Positions 1-8,610 of a DNA stretch of 64,000 nt are shown here, piece after piece. Position numbers and translations under genes: made by a program. Under the pieces are notes generated by a model that saw only the letters and a list, made by a program, of their open reading frames with translations, was not told the origin of the DNA and made no database searches. Within the stretch, counting starts at the first letter, position 1. Each line of letters begins with the position of its first letter. The stretch comes from Vibrio salinus (GTDB lineage Bacteria; Pseudomonadota; Gammaproteobacteria; Enterobacterales; Vibrionaceae), in NCBI RefSeq assembly GCF_021272385.1, contig NZ_JAJSDZ010000009.1, forward strand, positions 992,001-1,056,000, written 5' to 3'.

Positions 1-227
1 TGGAAGTAATTCGCGATATGAAGGTCTCTGATAAGGTGGGCTTTAAGCCGGCGGGTGGCGTTAAAACAGCCGAAGATGCGAATGCGTATCTGACCATGGC
101 TGACGATATTCTGGGTAAGGGCTGGGCCGACAAAATGCACTACCGGTTCGGGGCTTCCAGTTTATTGACCAATCTGCTTAATACGCTGGAAATCACAAAA
201 GAAAGCGCTGACCCATCGTCCTACTAA
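1..227 (+). CDS. deoC: deoxyribose-phosphate aldolase, C-terminal part
   Basis: Reading frame is open from base 3 at the window edge to a TAA at 225-227, so only the last 74 or so codons are present. The peptide carries the DeoC signature [10 protein letters not shown], in which the lysine of this loop lies close to the Schiff-base site, followed by the RFGASSLL phosphate-binding segment near the C terminus. DeoC cleaves 2-deoxyribose 5-phosphate to acetaldehyde and glyceraldehyde 3-phosphate in nucleoside catabolism in the cytoplasm. It lies 77 bp before deoA on the same strand, the usual deo operon order. The start and the rest of the barrel are outside the window. Confidence 0.95.
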   Translation, partial: EVIRDMKVSDKVGFKPAGGVKTAEDANAYLTMADDILGKGWADKMHYRFGASSLLTNLLNTLEITKESADPSSY

Positions 228-304
228 TAGCGATGTGTGTCTGACACCCTGTACTGAAACCCTACATTCAAATGCTCTTAAATACGAAGAGCTCAGGAGT
301 CTAT

Positions 305-1636
305 ATGTTTTTGCCTCAGGAAATTATCCGTAAAAAACGTGATGGAGAAATCTTAACCCGTGAAGAGATCCGCTTTTTCATTCAGGGCGTTGCCGATAAT
401 ACGATCTCAGAGAGCCAGATTGGCGCCTTTGCTATGGCGATGTTCTTTAATGACATGACGATGGAAGAGCGTACCGATCTTACCTGCGCGATGCGGGATT
501 CCGGTATGGTCATTAACTGGGAACACATGAGCTTTGATGGTCCGGTTGTGGATAAGCATTCGACGGGCGGTGTCGGTGACGTGACCTCACTGATGCTGGG
601 TCCCATGGTGGCGGCCTGCGGTGGTTATGTTCCGATGATTTCCGGAAGGGGGTTGGGTCACACCGGTGGCACGCTGGACAAACTTGAATCCATTCCCGGG
701 TATAACATTACTCCGGATACGGAAACATTTCGCTCCGTTACTCAGGAAGCGGGGGTGGCGGTGATAGGGCAGACCGGCAATCTGGCTCCTGCCGATAAAC
801 GGATTTATGCGGTGAGGGATATCACCGCAACGGTCGACAATATTTCGTTGATCACAAGCTCCATCCTGTCCAAAAAGCTGGCCGCGGGGTTGGATTCTCT
901 GGTGATGGACATCAAGGTTGGCTCCGGAGCCTTCATGCCTACGTATGAAAAGTCCGAAGAGCTTGCCAAATCAATTGTTGCTGTTGCCAATGGGGCCGGA
1001 ACCAAAACAACGGCAATCCTGACCGATATGAATCAGGTTTTGGCTTCCTCTGCGGGTAATGCGCTTGAAGTCCGTGAAGCGGTTCGTTTCCTTACCGGCG
1101 ACTACCGAAACCCACGGCTGTTTGAGGTAACCATGGCCCTGAGTGCGGAAATGCTGGTACTGGGGAATCTGGCGGAGACGACTGCAGATGCCAGAGACAA
1201 ACTGCAAACCGTTCTGGATAATGGCCGGGCTGCTGAGTGTTTTAACATCATGGTGGCAAGGCTGGGAGGCCCGGCAGACTTTACCGGAAACTACGAGGCT
1301 TATCTGGACAAAGCGGACGTTATCAAACCGGTTTACGCTAAGGTGGATGGCATTGTGTCTGCGATGGACACCCGTGCGATCGGCATGGCCGTTGTGAGTA
1401 TGGGAGGGGGACGACGGGTTCCAACAGATAACATTGACTATGCGGTTGGGTTTGACCAGTTTATAAAACTGGGCGAAGTGGCCAGCCGGGATAAGCCGCT
1501 GGCTGTTATCCATGCCCGCAGTGAAGCTCAGTGGGCTGAGGCAGCTTCTGCGTTGCAGCAGGCGATAACCGTCGGACCGGATGCCTATATCGCGACGCCT
1601 GATATATACCGCCAGATTCGGGCGGAAGAGGTTTAA
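305..1636 (+). CDS. deoA: thymidine phosphorylase
   Basis: The 443-residue protein matches DeoA end to end ([14 protein letters not shown] start, KHSTGGVGD phosphate loop at about residues 84-92, [22 protein letters not shown]). It splits thymidine with phosphate into thymine and 2-deoxyribose 1-phosphate. An ATG at 272 is in frame, but the start at 305 is chosen because CAGGAGT sits 4 bases before it and the known family begins MFL. It follows deoC in the expected order. In many vibrios deoB and deoD come next, but here the operon appears to end: the following 140 bp hold no deoB and then meet the convergent ygbI gene. Function is very secure. Confidence 0.97.
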   Translation: MFLPQEIIRKKRDGEILTREEIRFFIQGVADNTISESQIGAFAMAMFFNDMTMEERTDLTCAMRDSGMVINWEHMSFDGPVVDKHSTGGVGDVTSLMLGPMVAACGGYVPMISGRGLGHTGGTLDKLESIPGYNITPDTETFRSVTQEAGVAVIGQTGNLAPADKRIYAVRDITATVDNISLITSSILSKKLAAGLDSLVMDIKVGSGAFMPTYEKSEELAKSIVAVANGAGTKTTAILTDMNQVLASSAGNALEVREAVRFLTGDYRNPRLFEVTMALSAEMLVLGNLAETTADARDKLQTVLDNGRAAECFNIMVARLGGPADFTGNYEAYLDKADVIKPVYAKVDGIVSAMDTRAIGMAVVSMGGGRRVPTDNIDYAVGFDQFIKLGEVASRDKPLAVIHARSEAQWAEAASALQQAITVGPDAYIATPDIYRQIRAEEV

Positions 1637-1778
1637 TGGCTAACATGATAAGAAAGGTAGACTTTCAATCCGGTCGAAAGTATCTGCTTTCAACTGAGAA
1701 AACAGACACTGATTTTCCTGACGGCGAGAATAAAAACCGGAAGCCTTTGCTGTGGTTTGCTTTATCATTTTTGGGGCA

Positions 1779-2546
1779 TCATGTCATGTCTGGCCGGATG
1801 ACATCAATTCCCCTTTTCTGTAAATCTTCAACAATCTGAGCGGGTAAATCCAAATCAGAAATAATGTAATGAAAGACGCCTATAGGTAGGGCATGAAAAG
1901 GGGCTACTTTCCCAAATTTTGATGAATCTGAAATGAGGTAGCATTTATTTGCAACTTCTGTGATCGTTTTTTTTACAATGACTTTATTTTCACTTGGTGT
2001 TGAGATTCCTTTCATGTTCCATGACGATGTTGATATGAATGCAATATCAATATTCATAGTATATAAAAAGTCAGAGACTTTGCTCCCTACAGCGGATTGG
2101 TTTGCACGATCGATTAGTCCACCTGTATGATAAATTTTACTCTGGGAGTTGTTCATTAAATAGGTAGCAATAGGGAAATCATTTGTGATGAAAATGAGGT
2201 CGTCCCGGTTTGCTAATTGTTTCGCGACTTCTAACGAAGTTGTTCCTGCATCCAGATATATTGTTGTATTTGCTTGCACTTGGTCTGCAGCCAGTTTACC
2301 GATCTGTTCTTTTTGATGTACGCGTTCTGTAATTTTTTTGGAATGAGGCAGTTCTTCGTGTAATTGTGTTGGTAATTTAACCCCACCGGAAATAGATATT
2401 ACCTTTCCTGACTTTTCAAGTTTTGCAATATCACGTCTTATTGTCATATGAGACACATCGAGAATGTTAACTAATTCAGTGATGCTTATGATGGGTTGTT
2501 CTGTTAATGCAGACAGAATTGCTCTATGGCGTTCGGCTGGAATCAT
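1779..2546 (-). CDS. ygbI: DeoR-family transcriptional regulator of the otn operon
   Basis: The 255-residue protein has an N-terminal DeoR helix-turn-helix (about residues 6-58, with the family pattern HMTIRRDIAKLEKSGKV) and a C-terminal sugar-phosphate sensor domain with the DAGTTS motif near residue 98. It resembles YgbI, which is encoded beside the ygbJKLMN (otn) genes in enterobacteria. Here it is transcribed divergently from ltnD across a 212-bp gap that holds repeated TTGTGAATT half-sites. By family behaviour it probably represses the otn genes and is released by a phosphorylated intermediate; the ligand is not visible from sequence. Its 3' end faces deoA. Confidence 0.85.
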   Translation of the reverse strand: MIPAERHRAILSALTEQPIISITELVNILDVSHMTIRRDIAKLEKSGKVISISGGVKLPTQLHEELPHSKKITERVHQKEQIGKLAADQVQANTTIYLDAGTTSLEVAKQLANRDDLIFITNDFPIATYLMNNSQSKIYHTGGLIDRANQSAVGSKVSDFLYTMNIDIAFISTSSWNMKGISTPSENKVIVKKTITEVANKCYLISDSSKFGKVAPFHALPIGVFHYIISDLDLPAQIVEDLQKRGIDVIRPDMT

Positions 2547-2600
2547 TCGTTTTTTCTCTTATCGGAATCTTTATTCTTATTATCTATCTTGTGTGAAAAA

Positions 2601-2699
2601 TTGTGAATTAATAATTAATGAATTTGACTCAGATGTTGTTGGTTGGCATTAAGATGCACATAAATTCACAATTTTTGTTTATTTTTGTGAATTTATGTG
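2601..2699. promoter_or_regulatory. operator cluster of TTGTGAATT half-sites
   Basis: Three copies of TTGTGAATT lie in the ygbI-ltnD gap: forward at 2601-2609, inverted at 2663-2671 and forward at 2685-2693. The last two belong to a perfect 15-bp inverted repeat (arms 2657-2671 and 2685-2699, 13-bp spacer). Spaced multiple half-sites between a DeoR-type gene and its target suggest binding sites for YgbI and DNA looping. That YgbI is the binder is inferred. Confidence 0.6.
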
Positions 2700-2708
2700 A
2701 CGTGAGCG

Positions 2709-2738
2709 TTAGATTAGTGATAATGCGTAACATATAAT
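2709..2738 (+). promoter_or_regulatory. candidate sigma-70 promoter of ltnD operon
   Basis: A perfect -10 hexamer TATAAT at 2733-2738 is preceded by TTAGAT at 2709-2714 with an 18-bp spacer. It lies just downstream of the large inverted repeat and about 20 bp before the ltnD start. Repressor on the repeat would overlap or abut the -35 region. Confidence 0.5.
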
Positions 2739-2758
2739 CACACTATAAGGTGTAAATC

Positions 2759-3688
2759 ATGAATGAAAGGTATGAGAAAAATATGAATAACGAAAATAAT
2801 AAAGGCGTAATGGTGATTGGCCTGGGGTCTATGGGAATGGGGGCTGCTAAGTCATGTGTGAAGGCTGGTCTGACAACTTACGGTGTAGATATAAATACAG
2901 AGTTGCTAAATGAACTGAAAGCGTTTGGTGCCGAGGCTGTTTCCACAAACGCAAGTGATTTTGCCAGTGTCATTGATACTGTCTTGCTCTTGGTTGTCAA
3001 CGCTTCTCAGGTTAAACATATTTTGTTTACCAGTGGACTCTGTGAAAATTTGTCAACAGGCACAACAGTTATGGTTTCCTCTACCATTTCAGCGACAGAT
3101 GCAAAAGACATCGAAGTGAAGCTAAAAGAAAAGAATCTTATCATGCTGGATGCCCCGGTCTCCGGTGGCGCGGTGAAAGCCGCTGCCGGGGAAATGACGG
3201 TGATGGCGTCCGGTAGTGAAAAAGCGTTTGAAAATCTGGCCCCAGTTTTAGGAGCGGTAGCAGGGAAGGTGTATAAAATTGGTCAGGACATTGGTCAGGG
3301 TTCAACCGTTAAAATTGTTCATCAGTTATTAGCCGGGGTACATATTGCAGCCGCTGCAGAAGCGATGGCGCTGGCTGCACGGGCAAATATCCCTCTGGAT
3401 ACTATGTACGATGTTGTTACGAATGCAGCAGGTAATTCATGGATGTTTGAAAACCGAATGCAGCATGTACTGGATGGTGATTATTCGCCTAAATCGATGG
3501 TCGACATCTTTGTTAAAGATTTAGGATTGGTCTCGGATACAGCTAAGGATCTGAAATTTCCGCTTTATCTGGCTAATCCGGCACTAAGTATGTTCGTTAA
3601 TGCGAGCAATATGGGTCTTGGAAAAGAAGATGACAGTGCAGTTATCAAAATCTTTTCTGGTATCGAGCTCCCAGGGGGTGACAAATGA
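2759..3688 (+). CDS. ltnD: L-threonate dehydrogenase
   Basis: The 309-residue protein is a 3-hydroxyisobutyrate-dehydrogenase-family enzyme with an N-terminal NAD-binding GLGSMG at residues 21-26 and the substrate-loop DAPVSGGAVKAA. The catalytic lysine lies in the STVKIVHQLLAG helix. Similarity to YgbJ/LtnD is continuous. LtnD oxidises L-threonate to 2-oxo-tetronate. The first ATG is used because AAGGTG precedes it by 7 bases; a second in-frame ATG at 2783 is possible and would remove eight polar residues. It starts the operon, and its end overlaps otnK by 4 bases. Confidence 0.92.
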   Translation: MNERYEKNMNNENNKGVMVIGLGSMGMGAAKSCVKAGLTTYGVDINTELLNELKAFGAEAVSTNASDFASVIDTVLLLVVNASQVKHILFTSGLCENLSTGTTVMVSSTISATDAKDIEVKLKEKNLIMLDAPVSGGAVKAAAGEMTVMASGSEKAFENLAPVLGAVAGKVYKIGQDIGQGSTVKIVHQLLAGVHIAAAAEAMALAARANIPLDTMYDVVTNAAGNSWMFENRMQHVLDGDYSPKSMVDIFVKDLGLVSDTAKDLKFPLYLANPALSMFVNASNMGLGKEDDSAVIKIFSGIELPGGDK

Positions 3689-4953
3689 GTGTCAAACTTG
3701 GTGTGATAGCGGATGACTTTACCGGAGCGACCGATATTGCAGGTTTTCTGGTCGACAGTGGTTTAAGCTGTATTCAGTTAACAAAAGTTCCTACAGAGAT
3801 TGACGCCAAACATTCGGTAGATTGTGTCGTGGTTAGCCTCAAATCCAGATCTTGTGATTCGGCACTGGCAGTTTCAGAATCTGTTTCTGCATTACGCTGG
3901 CTGAAAAAGCAGGGGTGTGAACAGTTTTACTTTAAATATTGTTCTACCTTCGACAGCACTGAACGGGGAAATATAGGCCCGGTAACGGATGCTCTACTGG
4001 ATGAACTTGATGAAGATTTTACGGTGGTTTGTCCTGCTCTTCCGGTTAATGGTCGCACGGTATTTAATGGTTATCTGTTTGTGTTTCAGGAAATACTCAG
4101 TGACTCCGGAATGAGCAAACACCCAATCAACCCGATGACAGAGTCAAATTTGATCAAGTTGATGGAAAGACAGTCAGCCGGAAAATGTGGATTGATTGAC
4201 TACCAAACTATTGAAAATGGACCTCAGTCTGTTGTTGAAAAGATTGAAGAACTAAAAAATCAGGGTAACCGATACGCGGTAACTGATGCATTTACGGTTG
4301 AACATTTACAGACCATCAGTCAGGCCACGCGGAGTCTTAAATTACTGACAGGTGGTTCTGGTTTGGCTCCGGGAATAGCGAGTCATTATGCTTCCGGAAC
4401 TCAAGATTTCGCTTCAGCGAGTCTGATGGGTTATCCGGAAAATGCTCCTACCATCGTTCTGTCTGGTTCGTGTTCTGTGATGACTAATAAGCAGGTTGGG
4501 GTCTATAAACAATTAGTTCCATCATACGAACTTAATATTGTTGATTGTCTGGATAATTCTGATTATGTCGAAATTGTCACTGAATGGGTGAAAGGTAATC
4601 TTGATTCGACACCTCTGGCACCAATTGTGTACGCAACTGCCCAGCCGGAAGAGCTGAAACGGATTCAAGACCGATATGGCATGAAAGAATCCAGTGAGGC
4701 TGTTGAAACCTTTTTTCAACGATTGGCAGAGCGTTTGAGTGATATCGGTATTAAAAACTTCATTGTTGCCGGAGGAGAAACATCGGGAGCAGTCACAAAA
4801 GGTCTTGGAGTCAATGGTTTCTATATCGGTCCACAAATTGCTCCAGGTGTTCCATGGGTTAAATCTATTGATGGTTCTATTTCTCTTGCTCTGAAATCAG
4901 GAAATTTCGGTGATGAGCAATTTTTCAAAAAAGCACAGGACTTTTGGTTATGA
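3685..4953 (+). CDS. otnK: 3-oxo-tetronate kinase
   Basis: The 422-residue protein is of the four-carbon acid sugar kinase family (DUF1537). The N-terminal domain begins LGVIADDFTGATDIA and includes the CSTFDST substrate motif; the C-terminal nucleotide-binding domain includes VLSGSCS and the glycine-rich VAGGETSGAV. It phosphorylates 3-oxo-tetronate to 3-oxo-tetronate 4-phosphate with ATP. The start ATG overlaps the ltnD stop (ATGA-type overlap), so translation is probably coupled. The C-terminal LALKSGNFGDE block is well conserved. No sign of damage. Confidence 0.92.
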   Translation: MSVKLGVIADDFTGATDIAGFLVDSGLSCIQLTKVPTEIDAKHSVDCVVVSLKSRSCDSALAVSESVSALRWLKKQGCEQFYFKYCSTFDSTERGNIGPVTDALLDELDEDFTVVCPALPVNGRTVFNGYLFVFQEILSDSGMSKHPINPMTESNLIKLMERQSAGKCGLIDYQTIENGPQSVVEKIEELKNQGNRYAVTDAFTVEHLQTISQATRSLKLLTGGSGLAPGIASHYASGTQDFASASLMGYPENAPTIVLSGSCSVMTNKQVGVYKQLVPSYELNIVDCLDNSDYVEIVTEWVKGNLDSTPLAPIVYATAQPEELKRIQDRYGMKESSEAVETFFQRLAERLSDIGIKNFIVAGGETSGAVTKGLGVNGFYIGPQIAPGVPWVKSIDGSISLALKSGNFGDEQFFKKAQDFWL

Positions 4954-5582
4954 CTGAACATGAGTTAAGAAAACAGATGGTATCTCTGGCTCGCTCGATG
5001 TTTGAACGTGGTTATTCAACCGGAGGTGCGGGTAATTTGTCATTGAAATTGCCCGATGGCAATTATCTTGCTACCCCAACAGGTTCTTGTTTTGGAAGAT
5101 TAAAAGAAGAAACGCTTTCGGTCATTGATATCGAAGGAAATCTTCTTGCCGGAGATAAACCATCAAAAGAAGTGCAGTTTCATTTGGCCATATACAAACA
5201 GAATCCGGATTGTAATGCGATTGTGCATTTACACTCCACTTATCTTACGGCGTTGTCGTGTCTGAAAAATCTCGATACTGACAATGCGATCAAAGCTTTT
5301 ACTCCATATTACGTAATGCGTATCGGACAGTTACCCGTGATCCCGTATATCAAGCCGGGTTCACCTCAAATCGCTGAGGAGCTCAGTAAACGAGCGAAAG
5401 ATTTCAGGGCTTTTCTCCTTGCCAATCATGGACCGGTGATTACCGGAAGTAACTTTGAAGATGCGGTCGATAACGCGGAAGAACTTGAAGAAACAGCAAA
5501 ATTGTATTTTTTACTAATGGAGCATGAGGTGAATTATTTGACTGATGCGCAAGTTAACGAATTAAAAGAGGTGGGTAAATAA
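4950..5582 (+). CDS. otnC: 3-oxo-tetronate 4-phosphate decarboxylase
   Basis: A class II aldolase/adducin-family protein of about 210 residues. Zinc ligands expected for the fold are visible in the HLHSTYLTAL segment (two histidines) and in the later LANHGPV histidine. OtnC decarboxylates 3-oxo-tetronate 4-phosphate to dihydroxyacetone phosphate. An upstream TTG (4944) is in frame, but the ATG at 4950 overlaps the otnK stop in an ATGA arrangement and is preferred. The stop overlaps the otnI start by one base, so the three otn genes are tightly coupled. Confidence 0.9.
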   Translation: MTEHELRKQMVSLARSMFERGYSTGGAGNLSLKLPDGNYLATPTGSCFGRLKEETLSVIDIEGNLLAGDKPSKEVQFHLAIYKQNPDCNAIVHLHSTYLTALSCLKNLDTDNAIKAFTPYYVMRIGQLPVIPYIKPGSPQIAEELSKRAKDFRAFLLANHGPVITGSNFEDAVDNAEELEETAKLYFLLMEHEVNYLTDAQVNELKEVGK

Positions 5583-6358
5583 TGGCTAAGTTCGCTGCAA
5601 ATTTAACAATGATGTTTACGGAAGTCGAGTTTTTAGAACGATTTGAGAAAGCGGCACAGGCAGGATTTAAAGCGGTTGAATTTTTATTTCCATATGATTA
5701 TGAACCGGAACAATTAGCGCAATATATTGAGAAATATAATCTTGAACAGACTCTGTTTAATTTATATCCGGGGGATTGGGTCGGTGGTGAAAAAGGGTTT
5801 GCTGCTCTTCCGGGAGAAGAAAAACGTTTCAAAGACTGTATTGAACAGGCTATTCCTTATGCTGTCGCCATGAAATGCAAAAAAGTGCATGTGATGGCTG
5901 GTATCGTGAATCCCCAATATACCCGGGAGCAACACGAAGAAACCTTTATCAACAATATTCGTTATGCGGCTGACGAGTTTTCAAAACACGGCATTAAGGT
6001 TGTACTGGAACCTCTGAATAGCCGGGACGTACCGAATTATTTTATTTCTCATCAACGAGAAGCTGTTGAACTGATTCGCCGGGTTGAACGTAAAAATGTC
6101 GGGTTACAGTTTGATGTTTATCACGCTCAAATCATGGATGGGGATTTATCAGTGTTAATTAAAGATCTTGCTCCTTATATCGGGCATGTTCAAATTGCTT
6201 CCGTGCCAGACAGGCATGAGCCAGATGAAGGTGAACTGAATTTTAACCATATCTTTGATGTTCTTGATTCAGCCGGTTATGACGATTGGATCGGTTGTGA
6301 ATATAACCCAAGGGCAACCACAGAGGAGGGACTGGCCTGGTTTAAATTGCGTAACTAA
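5582..6358 (+). CDS. otnI: 2-oxo-tetronate isomerase
   Basis: The 258-residue protein is of the hydroxypyruvate isomerase/xylose-isomerase-like TIM barrel family (Hyi, YgbM). It starts MAKFAANLTMMF and has the metal-site glutamate in LEPLNSRD, the histidine of QFDVYHAQ and the final GCEYNPR glutamate. OtnI interconverts 2-oxo- and 3-oxo-tetronate, linking LtnD to OtnK. The ATG overlaps the otnC TAA by one base. A 66-bp AT-rich gap separates it from the permease gene, with a short inverted repeat (AATTAG...CTAATT). Confidence 0.9.
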   Translation: MAKFAANLTMMFTEVEFLERFEKAAQAGFKAVEFLFPYDYEPEQLAQYIEKYNLEQTLFNLYPGDWVGGEKGFAALPGEEKRFKDCIEQAIPYAVAMKCKKVHVMAGIVNPQYTREQHEETFINNIRYAADEFSKHGIKVVLEPLNSRDVPNYFISHQREAVELIRRVERKNVGLQFDVYHAQIMDGDLSVLIKDLAPYIGHVQIASVPDRHEPDEGELNFNHIFDVLDSAGYDDWIGCEYNPRATTEEGLAWFKLRN

Positions 6359-6424
6359 TAAAAATAAAAAAATCAATTAGTTAATGATAAATCTAATTCA
6401 ATAACGTGACAAAAGGGTAAAATT

Positions 6425-7882
6425 ATGGATGGGGCAATCATTGGTATAGTGATAGGCATTGTCACTATGATGATCATGATCATCAAAACTCGGATTCCGG
6501 TAGCTTTAGCCATGATCGTAGCATGTTTGATCATGGGTTTATTTGCCGGAATGGTACCAGATGCATTAGTTAGTGCGATTAAATCCGGATTCGGGGGAGT
6601 ACTTGGCGGAATAGGCCTGATCATTGCCTTTGGTGTAATGATGGGGGCTTGTTTCGAACGCTCCGGAGCCGCAGTTAGGATGGCGAAAACATTCGTAAAA
6701 ATATGTGGAAAAGGCCGAGAAGATATCGCGTTGGGTCTGACTGGGGTTATCGTCGCTATTCCAGTATTTTGTGACTCTGCGTACATCATCTTACACTCAC
6801 TGGTCAGAGCGATTTCCAGAAATACCGGACGTTCTGCCGTAGGGCTAGGAGTTACTTTAGCTCTTGGTCTTCTGATTACTCATGCATTGGTTCCGCCGAC
6901 ACCTGGCCCTATTGCCGTTGCTGGTATTCTAGGCGTTGATTTGGGTGTGTATATGGTGTGGGGGCTCGCTGTTTCCATTCCGATGATGTTGCTGTCGATT
7001 ATTTATATTCGCAAAGTAGGTAAAGAATACTATCGCGTACCAAGCGATGACGGCTGGATCACGTCTGAAGCTGACTGGGCAAACTTAGAGAAAATAGAAG
7101 AAGTGGATGACTCTAAATTACCGGGTAACTTTATCTCCTTTGGCCCCATTTTTATTCCAATTGCCCTGATTTTGGCAAACACTCTTATTAACAAAGGAGA
7201 CTCTACATTCCACACGGTGATCAGTTTACTTGGTAACCCAGTCGTTGCAGTTGGTATCGGTGTCATCATTGCGCTGTATGGACTTACCACGCATATCGAT
7301 CGTAAAGATATGATTGGCTCTATGGATGATGCGTTATCAAGTACAGGATTAATTCTTGTCGTGACAGGTTGTGGTGGTGCGATGGGGGCGGTACTAAAAG
7401 CATCAGGTGCAGGTCCGGTTGCTGCTGAAGCGATTGCTAGTAGTGGTATTCCCGCATTACTGGTTCCTTTAGCTATCTCATCAATGCTTCGGTTGATTCA
7501 GGGGTCTGCAACAGCATCTATGATGGTAGCCGCAACGATGAGCCTGCCTTTAGTCGAATCTCTGGGCTTGGATCCTGTCTTTGTCGCGTTGGCATGTGCA
7601 GTGGGACCGGTTGGTTTTTCTCACTTAAATGACTCTTACTTTCATATTATTAGTCGTACTTTAGGGATTTCTGATTTACCGGATCAGCTAAAAATTTGGA
7701 CAGTGAGTTCAACGATAGCCTGGGCCATTGGTTCTAGTATCGTGTTACTTTTGAATCTGATTTTTGGCAGAGGCGGTACAGTTATTGATCCTATTGTGCC
7801 AATAGTAGTGCTTGGGATCATTGTTATCTGGATTAAAATGAAATCAAAACCATCTGCAACACAGCAAATCGCAGAAAACTAA
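6425..7882 (+). CDS. ygbN: GntP-family permease for the otn pathway
   Basis: The 485-residue protein is almost entirely hydrophobic with about 12-14 predicted membrane segments and the GntP-family features PVFCDSAYIIL and ALVPPTPGP. This family imports gluconate and related sugar acids by proton symport at the inner membrane. Its place as last gene after otnI, as in the enterobacterial ygbJKLMN order, points to a tetronate (for example L-threonate) as substrate, but this is inference. AAGGG precedes the ATG by 7 bases. A perfect hairpin follows 20 bp after the stop. Confidence 0.88.
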   Translation: MDGAIIGIVIGIVTMMIMIIKTRIPVALAMIVACLIMGLFAGMVPDALVSAIKSGFGGVLGGIGLIIAFGVMMGACFERSGAAVRMAKTFVKICGKGREDIALGLTGVIVAIPVFCDSAYIILHSLVRAISRNTGRSAVGLGVTLALGLLITHALVPPTPGPIAVAGILGVDLGVYMVWGLAVSIPMMLLSIIYIRKVGKEYYRVPSDDGWITSEADWANLEKIEEVDDSKLPGNFISFGPIFIPIALILANTLINKGDSTFHTVISLLGNPVVAVGIGVIIALYGLTTHIDRKDMIGSMDDALSSTGLILVVTGCGGAMGAVLKASGAGPVAAEAIASSGIPALLVPLAISSMLRLIQGSATASMMVAATMSLPLVESLGLDPVFVALACAVGPVGFSHLNDSYFHIISRTLGISDLPDQLKIWTVSSTIAWAIGSSIVLLLNLIFGRGGTVIDPIVPIVVLGIIVIWIKMKSKPSATQQIAEN

Positions 7883-7902
7883 TCCTTTACTTACCAATTT
7901 TA

Positions 7903-7929
7903 GACAGGAGAGTGATTTACTCTCCTGTC
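7903..7929 (+). terminator. hairpin after ygbN
   Basis: A perfect 10-bp stem (GACAGGAGAG / CTCTCCTGTC) with a 7-base loop sits 20 bp after the ygbN stop. It is the likely operon end, although the bases after it are TATACTC rather than a T run. Confidence 0.6.
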
Positions 7930-8019
7930 TATACTCAGTGAATAACCTACGATAATTTTTTTTGAAGCATCAAAATTGTATAATGCAGACAATGAGTTCC
8001 GGGATTGGTCGTTCATATC

Positions 8020-8610
8020 GTGACAAATACAAAACAGAATGAAATTGTTGACTCTTCAATCAGGCTTTTTACCCAATGCGGTTATAACGGTCCGAGTATT
8101 GATAGAATCTGCGAAGAAGCTAGTGTTTCAAAAATGACGTTTTATCGCTATTTCAAAGATAAAAATGCGCTCATCGAGAGTGTATTGAGCCAGAAGCGCA
8201 CGCAGTTTGTTGAAGCGGTAACTGATATCGAACAGTCTGAATCTGGCGTAAGAAATAAATTGTTTACCATTTTTCAGTACTACGAAGAGTGGTTTAATAG
8301 TGAGAATTTTAATGGATGCTTGTTCAGCCGGGCCTTATTTGAAGCTGGTAATACCAATAACCACATTAAGAGTCTGAATGCTCAGTTCAGAACTGAGATG
8401 CTGAAAGTGTTCAGAAGAATTCTATCTGAAACACTTAAGCCGGAAGCCGCTGAAAGAACATCATTGATGATCTTAATGTTGATTGATGGCGCCATCATTG
8501 CACAGGGGTCAAACAGAGATACACCTGCGAACAAAGAATATCCGCCAGTCCTTGTTGCCTGGCAAGCTGCAAAAAACATTATTTATGCAGAGGGGGGGCA
8601 ACTAGATTAG
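8020..8610 (+). CDS. TetR/AcrR-family regulator
   Basis: A protein of about 196 residues with an N-terminal TetR helix-turn-helix (KQNEIVDSSIRLFTQCGY ... VSKMTFYRYFKDKNAL, about residues 4-50) and an all-helical C-terminal ligand domain. No ATG is available: the GTG at 8020 gives the usual short N terminus, while a TTG at 8005 is an alternative; neither has a strong Shine-Dalgarno. The gene converges on and overlaps the DMT transporter gene by 32 bp. The transporter promoter carries two matching palindromes, so the exporter is the probable target. The inducer is unknown. Confidence 0.8.
   Translation: MTNTKQNEIVDSSIRLFTQCGYNGPSIDRICEEASVSKMTFYRYFKDKNALIESVLSQKRTQFVEAVTDIEQSESGVRNKLFTIFQYYEEWFNSENFNGCLFSRALFEAGNTNNHIKSLNAQFRTEMLKVFRRILSETLKPEAAERTSLMILMLIDGAIIAQGSNRDTPANKEYPPVLVAWQAAKNIIYAEGGQLD

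Noticed and set aside
971..1513. 180-codon minus-strand frame inside deoA
   Set aside because: Shadow of a strongly conserved deoA frame with no ribosome-binding site or family pattern.
1636..1839. 67-codon frame starting in the deoA stop with a possible ribosome-binding site
   Set aside because: No resemblance to deoB or any family, no protein-like pattern, and its end is antisense to ygbI; a real small gene is not excluded but is not supported.
2681..2700. TTGTGAATTTATGTGACG as a CRP site
   Set aside because: Lacks the TCACA right half; better explained as part of the YgbI inverted repeat.
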